In this document: piece by piece, positions 30,447 through 40,324 of the stretch
Numbering within the stretch: the first letter of the stretch is position 1
How the letters are laid out: every line of letters begins with the position of its first letter
Assembly (NCBI RefSeq): GCF_947632075.1
Contig: NZ_CANRNX010000001.1
Coordinates: forward strand, 39,867-103,866
Direction: 5' to 3'
DNA length: 64,000 nt
Source of the DNA: an uncultured Flavobacterium sp.
Lineage (GTDB): Bacteria > Bacteroidota > Bacteroidia > Flavobacteriales > Flavobacteriaceae
Notes under the pieces: generated by a model
Told to the model about the DNA's origin: nothing
Database searches by the model: none
The model's input: the letters and a program-made list of their open reading frames with translations, nothing else
Translations under genes and position numbers: made by a program

Positions 30447-32636
30447 TTATTTTGTAAATAATAACTCTCTGTATTTTGTAAGTGTCCAAATTTCATTATC
30501 AACTTCTAATTCAAGTTTATCTGCGTGGTATCGGATGATATCAAAATAAGGTTTTACTTTATCGCAATAAGCATGAGCTGTTTCTTCAATATTTTCTAAT
30601 GCGTTTGCGTTTTTACGTTCATCTATCATTGCATGAACATTTGCGTTTATACCTTCGATATGTTGAGAAATCTTTTTAATAATAATAATTTGCTCTTTGG
30701 CAACTTCTTCAAAACCATTTCCAAAGATTTCTTTCAAACCTTTTACATTTTCAATTAAAGTATTTTGATATTTAATTGCTGTTGGAATAACATGATTTCT
30801 TGCAATGTCTCCTAACACACGACCTTCAATTTGAATTTTCTTGATGTATTCTTCTAACTCAATTTCGTAACGAGATTCAACTTCAGTATGATTCATTACA
30901 TTCATTTCAGCAAAAACATTAAATGATTTATCTGAAATCTTAGCTTTTAATGCAGCAGGAGTGGTTTTATGATTGCTTAATCCGCGTTTAACTGCTTCTT
31001 GTTCCCAAGCATCGCTATAACCATCACCTTCAAACAAAATATTTTTTGTTTCTTTAATGTATTCTCTTAAAACATTAAATATAGCTTCATCTTTCTTCAA
31101 TCCTTTTTCTTCAACTAAAGTATCAACTTCTAATTTGAAATCTTTTAATTGTTTAGCCACAATAGTATTTAAAGTTGTCATTGAAACTGCACAGTTTGCA
31201 GTAGAACCAACCGCACGGAATTCAAATTTGTTTCCTGTAAAAGCAAACGGAGATGTTCTGTTACGATCTGTATTATCTAATAAAACATCTGGAATTTTTC
31301 CTACAACATTTAACTTTAAATCTGTTTTTTCTTCTGGAGATAATTTTCCATGAGAAACACCTTCTAATTCTTCTAAAACTTTAGTTAATTGCTGTCCAAT
31401 AAAAATAGAAATAATTGCAGGCGGTGCTTCATTGGCACCTAAACGATGATCGTTAGAAGCAGAAGCGATCGAAGCGCGTAACAATTCTTCATAATCATGA
31501 ACTGCTTTAATTGTATTAATGAAGAATGTTAAAAACTGTAAATTACTTGTTGGAGTTTTTCCTGGAGACAATAGGTTTATGCCTGTATCTGTAGCTAATG
31601 ACCAGTTGTTGTGTTTACCTGAACCATTAACACCTTTGAAAGGCTTTTCGTGAAATAACACTTTAAAAGAATGACGTTCAGCTACTTTTTGCATTACATC
31701 CATCAATAATGAATTATGGTCAACCGCTAAATTTGTTTCTTCAAAAATTGGAGCCAACTCAAATTGATTTGGAGCCACTTCGTTATGTCTTGTCTTAACA
31801 GGAATTCCTAATAACATACATTCATTTTCTAAATCACGCATGTAATTTAATACACGACTTGGAATAGATCCGAAATAGTGATCTTCTAACTGTTGTCCTT
31901 TTGCTGAAACGTGACCTAATAAAGTTCTTCCTGTTTGAAGAATATCAGGTCGTGAATTTGCTAAAGCAGAATCTACCAAAAAATATTCTTGTTCCCATCC
32001 TAAAGTGGCTGTTACCTTTTTTACGTTTTTATCAAAAAAACGAGCAACTTCGGTAGCTGCCTGATCAACTGCTGTTAATGCTCTTAAAAGTGGTGTTTTG
32101 TTGTCTAAAGCTTCACCTGTATAAGAAACAAAAACAGTTGGAATACATAAAGTTGTACCATAAATAAAAGCAGGTGAAGTTGGATCCCAAGCTGTATAAC
32201 CACGTGCTTCAAAAGTATTTCTAATTCCACCGTTTGGAAATGAAGAAGCATCAGGTTCTTGTTGAACTAATTGGCTTCCACCAAATTTTTCAACCGGATC
32301 TCCTCCATCAAAAGAAGTCTCAAAAAACGCGTCATGTTTTTCTGCAGTAGTACCTGTTAATGGTTGAAACCAGTGTGTATAATGAGTAACACCTTTAGAA
32401 AGTGCCCATTCTTTCATACCTAATGCGATGTAATCTGCAAATCTACGATCAATTTTTGTTCCATGATCAATTGCTGATTTTACAGCTTTATAAGCCTCTG
32501 AAGTCAAAAACTGACGCATTGCTTTTTCATTAAACACATTACTTCCGAAAATAAGTGATTTTTTATCCAATTCTTCAACATGAACTGGTTTTCTTGAACT
32601 TGCTACCTTTAAAGCTTCAAAACGAAATGACGCCAT
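30447..32636 (-). CDS. glnN: Glutamine synthetase type III
   Basis: 729 aa; KTRHNEVAPNQFELAPIFEE, NGSGKHNNWS, NRTSPFAFTGNKFEFR. Confidence 0.95.
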   Translation of the reverse strand: MASFRFEALKVASSRKPVHVEELDKKSLIFGSNVFNEKAMRQFLTSEAYKAVKSAIDHGTKIDRRFADYIALGMKEWALSKGVTHYTHWFQPLTGTTAEKHDAFFETSFDGGDPVEKFGGSQLVQQEPDASSFPNGGIRNTFEARGYTAWDPTSPAFIYGTTLCIPTVFVSYTGEALDNKTPLLRALTAVDQAATEVARFFDKNVKKVTATLGWEQEYFLVDSALANSRPDILQTGRTLLGHVSAKGQQLEDHYFGSIPSRVLNYMRDLENECMLLGIPVKTRHNEVAPNQFELAPIFEETNLAVDHNSLLMDVMQKVAERHSFKVLFHEKPFKGVNGSGKHNNWSLATDTGINLLSPGKTPTSNLQFLTFFINTIKAVHDYEELLRASIASASNDHRLGANEAPPAIISIFIGQQLTKVLEELEGVSHGKLSPEEKTDLKLNVVGKIPDVLLDNTDRNRTSPFAFTGNKFEFRAVGSTANCAVSMTTLNTIVAKQLKDFKLEVDTLVEEKGLKKDEAIFNVLREYIKETKNILFEGDGYSDAWEQEAVKRGLSNHKTTPAALKAKISDKSFNVFAEMNVMNHTEVESRYEIELEEYIKKIQIEGRVLGDIARNHVIPTAIKYQNTLIENVKGLKEIFGNGFEEVAKEQIIIIKKISQHIEGINANVHAMIDERKNANALENIEETAHAYCDKVKPYFDIIRYHADKLELEVDNEIWTLTKYRELLFTK

Positions 32637-32680
32637 TTATATTAATTGAGTTAATTAGACTTCTTTTTACAGTTCAAAAA

Positions 32681-32819
32681 TATAAAAAAAAATAAAACAA
32701 TTTTAAAACACCCCTATTTATTTCAACACATCAAGTAAAAAAAACAATATTTTAAACAACACACCCCACAAAACTAAGCTTGTCAAATAAAAAAAACATA
32801 ATTTTATTTTTTCACACAC
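32681..32819 (-). promoter_or_regulatory. Repeat-bearing regulatory region upstream of the GSIII gene
   Basis: Two near-identical 24-mers (32731-32754 and 32783-32806), a third partial copy at 32681-32714, and flanking CACCCC motifs. Confidence 0.5.
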
Positions 32820-32861
32820 TTTATTTTAATAATTGTAATTTTGAAAAAAATACAATTAATG

Positions 32862-33290
32862 CAAAACGTATATTATAAAGGACAAGTACTTTGGTCACAA
32901 ATTGATGCAAACGGCCATGTTAGACATTCAGCTTATTCTGATTTGTGTACACAAGCGAGAAGCAATATGATGAAAGAAATAGGTTTCTCAATGCAAGAAT
33001 TTGCAAAACATAAAATAGGTCCAATTTTATTTCGAGAAGAAACTATCTTTTTAAAAGAAGTACGAATGGATGAAGAAGTTTATGTAAAAGTTTTAATGAC
33101 TAACTTTAATGAAGAAAATCATCGATTTACTATTACTCATGAATTATACAATAGTAAAAATTTAAAATGTGCTATTGTAAATGTTGAAGGTGCTTGGATG
33201 GATTTAGTAGCAAGAAAGTTAACCTTAATTCCAAAAACATTGTTACCACTGATTGAATTTATTCCCAAATCTGAAGATTTTAACAAATAA
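32862..33290 (+). CDS. Acyl-CoA thioesterase (4-hydroxybenzoyl-CoA thioesterase fold)
   Basis: QIDANGHVRHSAYSDLCTQAR hotdog signature; start 32862 or 32841. Confidence 0.85.
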   Translation, partial: QNVYYKGQVLWSQIDANGHVRHSAYSDLCTQARSNMMKEIGFSMQEFAKHKIGPILFREETIFLKEVRMDEEVYVKVLMTNFNEENHRFTITHELYNSKNLKCAIVNVEGAWMDLVARKLTLIPKTLLPLIEFIPKSEDFNK

Positions 33291-33322
33291 AAAAAAGCGT
33301 AATATAAATTACGCTTTTTTTT
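33290..33322. terminator. Bidirectional intrinsic terminator
   Basis: AAAAAAGCGTAAT-ATAA-ATTACGCTTTTTT. Confidence 0.85.
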
Positions 33323-33791
33323 ATTTGTTTTTATTTAATTCCAAAACAGCAACCTCTTTTCTTAAATTAGAACTTGAGAAACGGTGATCTCTCGTATTAT
33401 AATACAATTCAATGCCTTTTTCTTCACAATATTTACGTCCTGTAAAATCTCTATCGGCATATTCATCTCCTAAAATACGTACATCAATTTTAAAAGATCG
33501 TAAGATATCTTCTAAATCTTGTTCAGTTGCATAAGGAACAATTTCATCTACATGCTTACATCCCTTTAATTGAATATAACGCTCAACAACCGTTTGTGAC
33601 GGCTTGTTCTTTTCTGGTCTATCTAAAGTAGGATCTGTTTGTAAACCACAAATTAAATAATCACATTGACGTTTAGCTTCTTCAAGCATTTTGATATGAC
33701 CTGCATGAAGTAAATCAAAAGCACTGAAAGTTATTCCAACACGAATATCTTTCTTATTTGTTGTATTTATTTTAGAATGAGAATTTTCCAT
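33321..33791 (-). CDS. Adenylyltransferase/cytidylyltransferase family protein
   Basis: ITFSAFDLLHAGHIKMLEEAK HxGH motif; RFSSSNLRKEV. Confidence 0.88.
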   Translation of the reverse strand: MENSHSKINTTNKKDIRVGITFSAFDLLHAGHIKMLEEAKRQCDYLICGLQTDPTLDRPEKNKPSQTVVERYIQLKGCKHVDEIVPYATEQDLEDILRSFKIDVRILGDEYADRDFTGRKYCEEKGIELYYNTRDHRFSSSNLRKEVAVLELNKNK

Positions 33792-33848
33792 TTGAATTTT
33801 AAATAAACTTATTAGTTAATCATAACAAAAATAAGATAAAAAAAACAA

Positions 33849-34328
33849 TTACATGCTTGCTGCCGCAATAAGTCCGATAATCATTACAATTAACATTAAT
33901 GCATAAAAAGCTAATAAAACAATCATTAAAATACCAATATATCTATAATGTGCTTTTAAATTTACTAAAGCTTCAGTAAATAATTGTTGATCGGTAATAG
34001 CTATTGCTTTTTTAACTTTTGTTGCAAAATCAAACAAATACTTTATTGGAAAATAATAAAGTAAAGCCATTACAAAATAAATTATTGAAACAAAAATTCC
34101 TCCAATTGCATCAAAAGGATTATCTTCCATTGCATAAGGATCGATAGAACTTATCATTGAAGTAATTGTTCCCATAAAAAATCCCAAAACAACCATAAGT
34201 CCAATACCAACAAATCCTATAATTGCAAGTAATTTAGCCCATTTAGCTGTTTCTAATAAGGTTGATTTAATAAAATCTGTAACCTCAAGTTTGTTTTGTG
34301 ATTGTGTGTCTTCTAAATTCATAAGCAA
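33849..34328 (-). CDS. Membrane protein (DUF5362-like)
   Basis: Hydrophobic segments; ITDQQLFTEALVNLKAHYRYIGILMIV. Confidence 0.65.
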   Translation of the reverse strand: MLMNLEDTQSQNKLEVTDFIKSTLLETAKWAKLLAIIGFVGIGLMVVLGFFMGTITSMISSIDPYAMEDNPFDAIGGIFVSIIYFVMALLYYFPIKYLFDFATKVKKAIAITDQQLFTEALVNLKAHYRYIGILMIVLLAFYALMLIVMIIGLIAAASM

Positions 34329-34341
34329 TTTTTAATAAAAT

Positions 34342-35580
34342 TTATTTTTCAAACTCAGCCAAAGTCTTTGCTATGATAGAAACACAATCTAGTAATTGCT
34401 CTTCGGTCATCACTAATGGAGGTGCAAATCGAATAATATTTCCATGTGTTGGCTTTGCTAATAATCCGTTATCTCTTAAACGCAAACAAATATTCCAAGC
34501 CGTATCGCTCTCTTCAGAATCGTTAATTAAAATAGCATTTAATAATCCCTTTCCACGAACCATAGTACAAATATTTGAATTTTGAATGTACTTATTTAAT
34601 TCATATCTAAAGATTTCACCCAGAACTTCTGCATTTTCAGATAATTTCTCATCAATAACAATATCTAAAGCAGCCATAGCAACAGCCGCAGCAATTGGAT
34701 TTCCACCAAAAGTAGAACCATGCTGTCCAGGTTTAATTACATGCATAATTTCGTCATTTGCTAAAACAGCAGAAATCGGATACATTCCGCCAGAAAGTGC
34801 TTTCCCTAAAATTAAAACATCTGGTTGCACATTTTCATGATGAACTGCTAATAATTTCCCTGTACGTGCAATTCCGGTTTGCACTTCGTCTGCAATAAAT
34901 AAAACATTATTAGATTTACATAGTTCTTTTGCTTTTGCCAAATATCCTTCAGAAGGAACATAAACTCCAGCTTCACCTTGAATTGGCTCAACTAAAAATC
35001 CAACTACGTTTTCATTAGTTAAAACTTCCTCTAAAGCTTGTAAATTATCGTACGGAATACGAACAAATCCGTCAGTGTAAGGACCGTAGCTTTTTCTTGC
35101 ATCTGGATCATTTGAAAAAGAAATAATCGTAGTTGTTCGTCCGTGGAAATTATTTTCACAAACTACAATTACGGCTTGATTTTCCTGAACACCTTTAACT
35201 TCATATCCCCATTTACGAGTTAATTTCAAAGCTGTTTCAACTGCTTCAGCACCAGAATTCATTGGTAATACTTTATCAAAGCCAAAAAGTTCGGTAATTT
35301 TCTTTTCGTAAACTCCTAATTGATCATTATAAAAAGCACGAGAAGTTAAAGCTAAAGTTGCTGCTTGCTTAGAAATTGCTTCTACTAATTTTGGATGACA
35401 ATGTCCTTGATTAACAGCCGAATAAGCAGATAAAAAATCGTAATATTTTTTACCTTCCACGTCCCAAACAAAAACCCCTTCTCCTTTAGATAAAACTACA
35501 GGTAACGGATGGTAATTATGAGCTCCGTATTTATCTTCTAAAGCAATAGCTTGCGCTGATGTTAATTGTGAATTTGACAT
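34342..35580 (-). CDS. rocD: Ornithine--oxo-acid transaminase
   Basis: [51 protein letters not shown] Lys in [16 protein letters not shown]. Confidence 0.95.
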   Translation of the reverse strand: MSNSQLTSAQAIALEDKYGAHNYHPLPVVLSKGEGVFVWDVEGKKYYDFLSAYSAVNQGHCHPKLVEAISKQAATLALTSRAFYNDQLGVYEKKITELFGFDKVLPMNSGAEAVETALKLTRKWGYEVKGVQENQAVIVVCENNFHGRTTTIISFSNDPDARKSYGPYTDGFVRIPYDNLQALEEVLTNENVVGFLVEPIQGEAGVYVPSEGYLAKAKELCKSNNVLFIADEVQTGIARTGKLLAVHHENVQPDVLILGKALSGGMYPISAVLANDEIMHVIKPGQHGSTFGGNPIAAAVAMAALDIVIDEKLSENAEVLGEIFRYELNKYIQNSNICTMVRGKGLLNAILINDSEESDTAWNICLRLRDNGLLAKPTHGNIIRFAPPLVMTEEQLLDCVSIIAKTLAEFEK

Positions 35581-35739
35581 TTTTTTTGTTTAATATTTAA
35601 TTTTCAGTAATTCCTTCTTAAAAAACGGAGAGAAATCATCCAAATACGAATTTAGGTAAATTCTTTCAGAAAATTAATTGAAAACAATCTAAATTACAGA
35701 AAAAGATTTTTTTATAGAAACTATTATTATTTTTGCATC

Positions 35740-37152
35740 ATGGCAAGAAAACAAACAGAAAAAATCGTATTCGAAAACGTAGAAGTCCTTGATGCAGGTG
35801 CAAAAGGCGTTTCGGTTGCGAAAGCTCCAGACGGAAAAGTAATCTTTTTACCTAATGTGGTACCTGGAGATGTAGTTGACATACAAACTACTAAAAAGCG
35901 TAAAGCTTATTATGAAGGAAAAGCAACCGTTTTCCATAAACTATCTGAACATCGCGTAGAACCAGTGTGTGAACACTTTGGTGCTTGTGGTGGTTGTAAA
36001 TGGCAAAACATGTCTTACGATAGACAGTTGTTTTACAAACATCAGGAAGTTTACAACAATTTAAAACGTATTGGAAAAATTGAACTTCCAGAATTTGAAC
36101 CAATTTTAGGTTCTAAAGAACAGTTTTTCTATAGAAACAAAATGGAATTTTCGTTCTCTAACGCGCGTTGGTTAACGGAAGATGAAATTAAATCTGATGC
36201 AGAATTAGTTCGTGAAAACGCATTAGGATTCCATATTCCAAAAATGTGGGATAAAATTCTTGATATTAAAAAATGTCATTTACAACAAGATCCGTCTAAT
36301 GCGATTAGAAACGAAATTAGAGATTTCGCTAATGCAAACGGAATGGAATTCTTTAATCCGCGTGAAGCTTCTGGATTCTTAAGAACTTTAATGATTAGAA
36401 CAGCTTCAACGGGTGAAATCATGGTTTTAATTCAGTTCTTTAAAGAAGATAAAAAACAACGTGAATTATTATTAGATTTCTTAATGGAGCGTTTCCCAGA
36501 AATTACTTCGTTACAATATGTAATTAACGGAAAAGCAAACGATACTATTTACGATCAAGATGTAAAACTTTACAAAGGAAGAGATTATATCTTAGAAGAA
36601 ATGGAAGGTTTGAAATTTAGTATCAACGCGAAATCGTTCTACCAAACAAACTCTGAACAAGCTTACGAATTGTATGCTATTACAAGAGATTTCGCTGGAT
36701 TAACTGGTGAAGAATTAGTTTACGATTTATACACTGGAACAGGAACTATTGCGCAATTCGTTTCTAAAAAAGCGAAAAAAGTTGTTGGTGTAGAAGCTGT
36801 ACCTGAAGCGATTGCAGATGCAAAAGTAAATGCAGAACGTAACAATATTACAAACTGTGATTTCTTTGTTGGAGATATGAAAAATGTTTTCAATGATGAA
36901 TTTATTGCGCAACACGGACATCCGGATGTAATTATTACAGATCCACCTCGTGACGGAATGCATAAAGATGTGGTTGATCAAATCTTAAAAATTGCTCCAA
37001 AACGCGTAGTTTACGTAAGTTGTAATTCGGCAACTCAAGCACGTGATTTAGCTTTAATGGATGAGCTTTATAAAGTGGTTCGAGTAAGACCAGTTGATAT
37101 GTTCCCACAAACACATCACGTTGAAAATGTAGTTCTTTTAGAACTTAAATAA
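35740..37152 (+). CDS. rlmD: 23S rRNA (uracil-C5)-methyltransferase RlmD/RumA-like
   Basis: TRAM domain, CGGCKWQ, DPPRDGMH, YVSCNSATQARDL. Confidence 0.93.
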   Translation: MARKQTEKIVFENVEVLDAGAKGVSVAKAPDGKVIFLPNVVPGDVVDIQTTKKRKAYYEGKATVFHKLSEHRVEPVCEHFGACGGCKWQNMSYDRQLFYKHQEVYNNLKRIGKIELPEFEPILGSKEQFFYRNKMEFSFSNARWLTEDEIKSDAELVRENALGFHIPKMWDKILDIKKCHLQQDPSNAIRNEIRDFANANGMEFFNPREASGFLRTLMIRTASTGEIMVLIQFFKEDKKQRELLLDFLMERFPEITSLQYVINGKANDTIYDQDVKLYKGRDYILEEMEGLKFSINAKSFYQTNSEQAYELYAITRDFAGLTGEELVYDLYTGTGTIAQFVSKKAKKVVGVEAVPEAIADAKVNAERNNITNCDFFVGDMKNVFNDEFIAQHGHPDVIITDPPRDGMHKDVVDQILKIAPKRVVYVSCNSATQARDLALMDELYKVVRVRPVDMFPQTHHVENVVLLELK

Positions 37153-37155
37153 TAC

Positions 37156-37189
37156 AAAAAAGCAATGTTTCTAAAGCATTGCTTTTTTT
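37156..37189 (+). terminator. Intrinsic terminator
   Basis: AAAAAAGCAATG...CATTGCTTTTTTT. Confidence 0.8.
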
Positions 37190-37233
37190 ATGAAATTTCT
37201 TTAGTATTTTTGATGCAATAATTGATTTAAAAA

Positions 37234-37746
37234 ATGATGAATCTTAAAAAGAGTTATACTATTGGATTACTGGCAATTGCAAGTTTATTTGCATGCGAGA
37301 AAGACGATATTTGCGAAGGAGAAGCTGCAACTCCGAACATGAGAATTGAGTTTTACGACAAAGCAAATAGTACTGTTTTAAAACCATTTTATAAACTACA
37401 TTGTTATGCAGTTCCACAAACTCCGACAGATTCTGTAAAAATCATTGAATTTACATATAAATCAGAAATTCAACTTCCTTTAGACATTGCATCGAATCAA
37501 ACGATTTGGAACGTTACTTTATTTGAAATTGTAAATAATGATACCATTCAAAAAACAGATCAATTAACGTTTACTTACAATCCGAAAATAGAATACGTCT
37601 CAAAAGCTTGCGGATACAAAACTGTTTTTGAAAACGTAACCGCAAATTTAAACGCAAACAACCCAGAAAATTGGATTACTAATTTTACGTTACTTAATAA
37701 TAACATCATTAACCAAGAAACTCCGGATGCTAAAATATATTATTAG
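37234..37746 (+). CDS. DUF6452-like lipoprotein
   Basis: SLFACEKDDICEGEAATPNMRIEFYD; 20-nt overlap with the next gene. Confidence 0.8.
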   Translation: MMNLKKSYTIGLLAIASLFACEKDDICEGEAATPNMRIEFYDKANSTVLKPFYKLHCYAVPQTPTDSVKIIEFTYKSEIQLPLDIASNQTIWNVTLFEIVNNDTIQKTDQLTFTYNPKIEYVSKACGYKTVFENVTANLNANNPENWITNFTLLNNNIINQETPDAKIYY

Positions 37747-38428
37747 TTCATTACTTCTTTTAGTTGGAATTACAACTCAAGCTCAAGATACCATTTCTCA
37801 ACCAAAATATCAGGATATTTATGGTTTAAGAATTGGAACTGATTTAATTAAGGCTTCTCGAAATTTTTGGGATAAGAATTATACAGGTTTCGAAGTAAGC
37901 GCAGACTATCGATTGGATAAAAGAAAATATTTAGCTTTTGAATTTGGTATTGAAGACAAATTTAAAGAAGAAGATCAGCTTAGTTTTACAACCAACGGGT
38001 TGTTTGCTCGAGTTGGAATTGATTATAATGTTTACGACAACTGGTTAGATATGAATAACATGATATTTATTGGAGGAAGATATGGTTATGCAAATATGTC
38101 ACAAACATTGAACTCTTTTAATATTTACGAAACAAATTCATATTTTCCTACTCAAACATTTCATCCAAATCTAAAAACAACTGGTTTATCAGCGCATTGG
38201 TTAGAATTTGTAACTGGAATAAGAACTGAAGTAGCTAAAAACTTATTTTTAGGATTTACTTTTAGAATGAAATTTTTGATTGCTCAAAATCAACCTTCAG
38301 ATTTTGAAAATTTATATATTCCTGGGTACGGAAAAAAATTCAGCGGAAATATTGGAGCTGGATTTAATTATTCAATTATGTATAATATTCCGCTTTATAA
38401 AAAAGCAAACAAAAAAGAATCTATGTAA
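37727..38428 (+). CDS. DUF6048-like outer-membrane protein
   Basis: YGLRIGTDLIKASRNFWDKNYTGFEVSADYRL; barrel-like. Confidence 0.8.
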   Translation: MLKYIISSLLLLVGITTQAQDTISQPKYQDIYGLRIGTDLIKASRNFWDKNYTGFEVSADYRLDKRKYLAFEFGIEDKFKEEDQLSFTTNGLFARVGIDYNVYDNWLDMNNMIFIGGRYGYANMSQTLNSFNIYETNSYFPTQTFHPNLKTTGLSAHWLEFVTGIRTEVAKNLFLGFTFRMKFLIAQNQPSDFENLYIPGYGKKFSGNIGAGFNYSIMYNIPLYKKANKKESM

Positions 38429-38443
38429 AATAGATTCTTTTTG
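38411..38443. terminator. Bidirectional terminator with stop codon in loop
   Basis: AAAAAGAATCTAT-GTAAA-ATAGATTCTTTTT; TAA stop at 38426-38428. Confidence 0.85.
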
Positions 38444-38448
38444 TTTTA

Positions 38449-39252
38449 TTAACGTCCTTTAAAATTTTTCATACCATCGTAAATCCCAAAAATATTTCCC
38501 ATAATCCATTCAAAAATTGAAAGCGGTAAAATACCTTGACTTAATCTAATAAACCAATACGGCAAAGGCATGGCTAGCATTTTAGTGTTTTTTTCTATTG
38601 CTTTAATAATTCGTTCCGCAGTTGGTTCAGGCTCAAGAATTGGTAACAATTTAGATTGAACACCATCAAACATTCCTGTATTTATATAAAAAGGCATAAT
38701 AGTGGTAACCGAAATATCTTTATTTAGTTGTTTCATTTCTAAACGCAAGCTATCACTCCACCCTACTGCGGCCCATTTTGAAGCTGCATAAACAGACATT
38801 TTTGGATTAGATATTAAACCGGCTGAAGATGCAATATTGCAAATGGATCCGGAATTTCTTTTCATCATTTCTGGTAAAAAAGCTAAAGTAATTTGCATAA
38901 TGGCATCTGAATTTATAGCCATTGTTTTTGAAATATCTAAAGTTGTATGTTCATGAAAATATTTCCCTACAACTATACCCGCATTATTAATTAATATATC
39001 GATATACTTTAATTCTGATAAAACTTTAGTTGCAGTATTTTGAATTGCTTCTAGATTAGAAACATCAACTTTAAAGATTAAAATTTTTGAATCGAAATGT
39101 TCAAATTCATTTAGCGTTTGCTGCAAACCTACTTCATTTATATCCCAAATAACAACACATGCAGCTTTACGTTCTAAAGCTTTACGCACCATTATTTTAC
39201 CAATTCCTGAAGCTCCGCCTGTGACTAAAACTATTTTATCTTTAAAATTCAT
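38449..39252 (-). CDS. Short-chain dehydrogenase/reductase
   Basis: VTGGASGIGK, NNAG, YAASKWA motifs. Confidence 0.93.
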   Translation of the reverse strand: MNFKDKIVLVTGGASGIGKIMVRKALERKAACVVIWDINEVGLQQTLNEFEHFDSKILIFKVDVSNLEAIQNTATKVLSELKYIDILINNAGIVVGKYFHEHTTLDISKTMAINSDAIMQITLAFLPEMMKRNSGSICNIASSAGLISNPKMSVYAASKWAAVGWSDSLRLEMKQLNKDISVTTIMPFYINTGMFDGVQSKLLPILEPEPTAERIIKAIEKNTKMLAMPLPYWFIRLSQGILPLSIFEWIMGNIFGIYDGMKNFKGR

Positions 39253-39295
39253 ACTATCATCTTTATTTTAAAGATATAAAAATATTGACTTTGTC

Positions 39296-40282
39296 TTATT
39301 TAAAAATAGAAAGAATTTCGTCAACCGTTACTTTTCCAAAAAACTCAGTAACATCAACTGATTCTAAAACAGAACGGATATCATTTTCGTTGTGATTTTT
39401 TCCAACGAACAAATCTTCAAGTTCTTCGATAGGTTTTGAAGCAAAGAAATCGCCAAAAATTTTCACTTTTTCAATTGTTCCGCCACGAACAACATCTAAA
39501 TGAACCTCGATAAAACCAGCCGGAATTTTAGCAGCGTTTTGAAAACTGTATTTAGGTGAAAATCCAAAATTCCAATCCCAAGTGCTGTATTTTTCTACAA
39601 TTAATTGTTCAACACCTTGAATATCTTCAGAAGATAAATCGTAAATTGAAGCGGATAGATTTGTAAGAAGCATCTCACTTATTAAAGCTTGCTTAAGATG
39701 TTCTAAAGTAATATTGTCAGATAAATATTCTTTAAGATTAATTACACGAGCACGATTAGATTTTACAGCTTTATCTTTATACTTAAGTGGATTTATTTTT
39801 AAGGCATCACCTAAAATTGACATATCGGAATCGAAAAGTATAGTTCCGTGCTGAATCATTTTTCCATTGCGAGCTAATTTGGCATTTCCACTAAACTTTT
39901 TACCCTCAACCAATAAATCGTTTCTTCCTTCTAATTTCGCAGGAATATTTAATTGATTTAACACCTTTACAACTGGCTCTGTAAATTTTGAAAAATCCAT
40001 AAAATCATTCTCCCCTAAAAGAGTATGAAACGAAAAATTAAGATTTCCTAAATCATGATAAACAGCACCACCACCAGACATTCTTCTCACTACTTTAATC
40101 TCTTTTTCTTTTACATAATCAAGATTAATCTCGGCTAATGTATTTTGAAATTTCCCGATAATAATTGAAGGTGCATTTACATAAAGTAAAAAAATGGAAG
40201 TTGTTGGAAATTTGTATAACAAATATTCTTCTAAAGCTATATTGAAATAAGCGTTGTTTGAAGGTGAATTGATTATTAACAT
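39296..40282 (-). CDS. lplA: Lipoate--protein ligase
   Basis: VVRRMSGGGAVYHDLGNLNFSF and KFSGNAKLARNGKMIQHGTILFDSD. Confidence 0.94.
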   Translation of the reverse strand: MLIINSPSNNAYFNIALEEYLLYKFPTTSIFLLYVNAPSIIIGKFQNTLAEINLDYVKEKEIKVVRRMSGGGAVYHDLGNLNFSFHTLLGENDFMDFSKFTEPVVKVLNQLNIPAKLEGRNDLLVEGKKFSGNAKLARNGKMIQHGTILFDSDMSILGDALKINPLKYKDKAVKSNRARVINLKEYLSDNITLEHLKQALISEMLLTNLSASIYDLSSEDIQGVEQLIVEKYSTWDWNFGFSPKYSFQNAAKIPAGFIEVHLDVVRGGTIEKVKIFGDFFASKPIEELEDLFVGKNHNENDIRSVLESVDVTEFFGKVTVDEILSIFK

Positions 40283-40324
40283 GCTAATAAGTTTTACTCA
40301 AATTTACGAAGATTTGAATAAAAT

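Noticed and set aside
31057-31353. Plus-strand ORF antisense to the GSIII gene, and similar shadows at 34373-34840, 35891-36103, 36727-36981, 42996-43286, 44130-44318, 48844-49182, 54299-54487, 57998-58216, 60920-61150, 63207-63440
   Set aside because: Antisense to well-supported genes; no independent evidence
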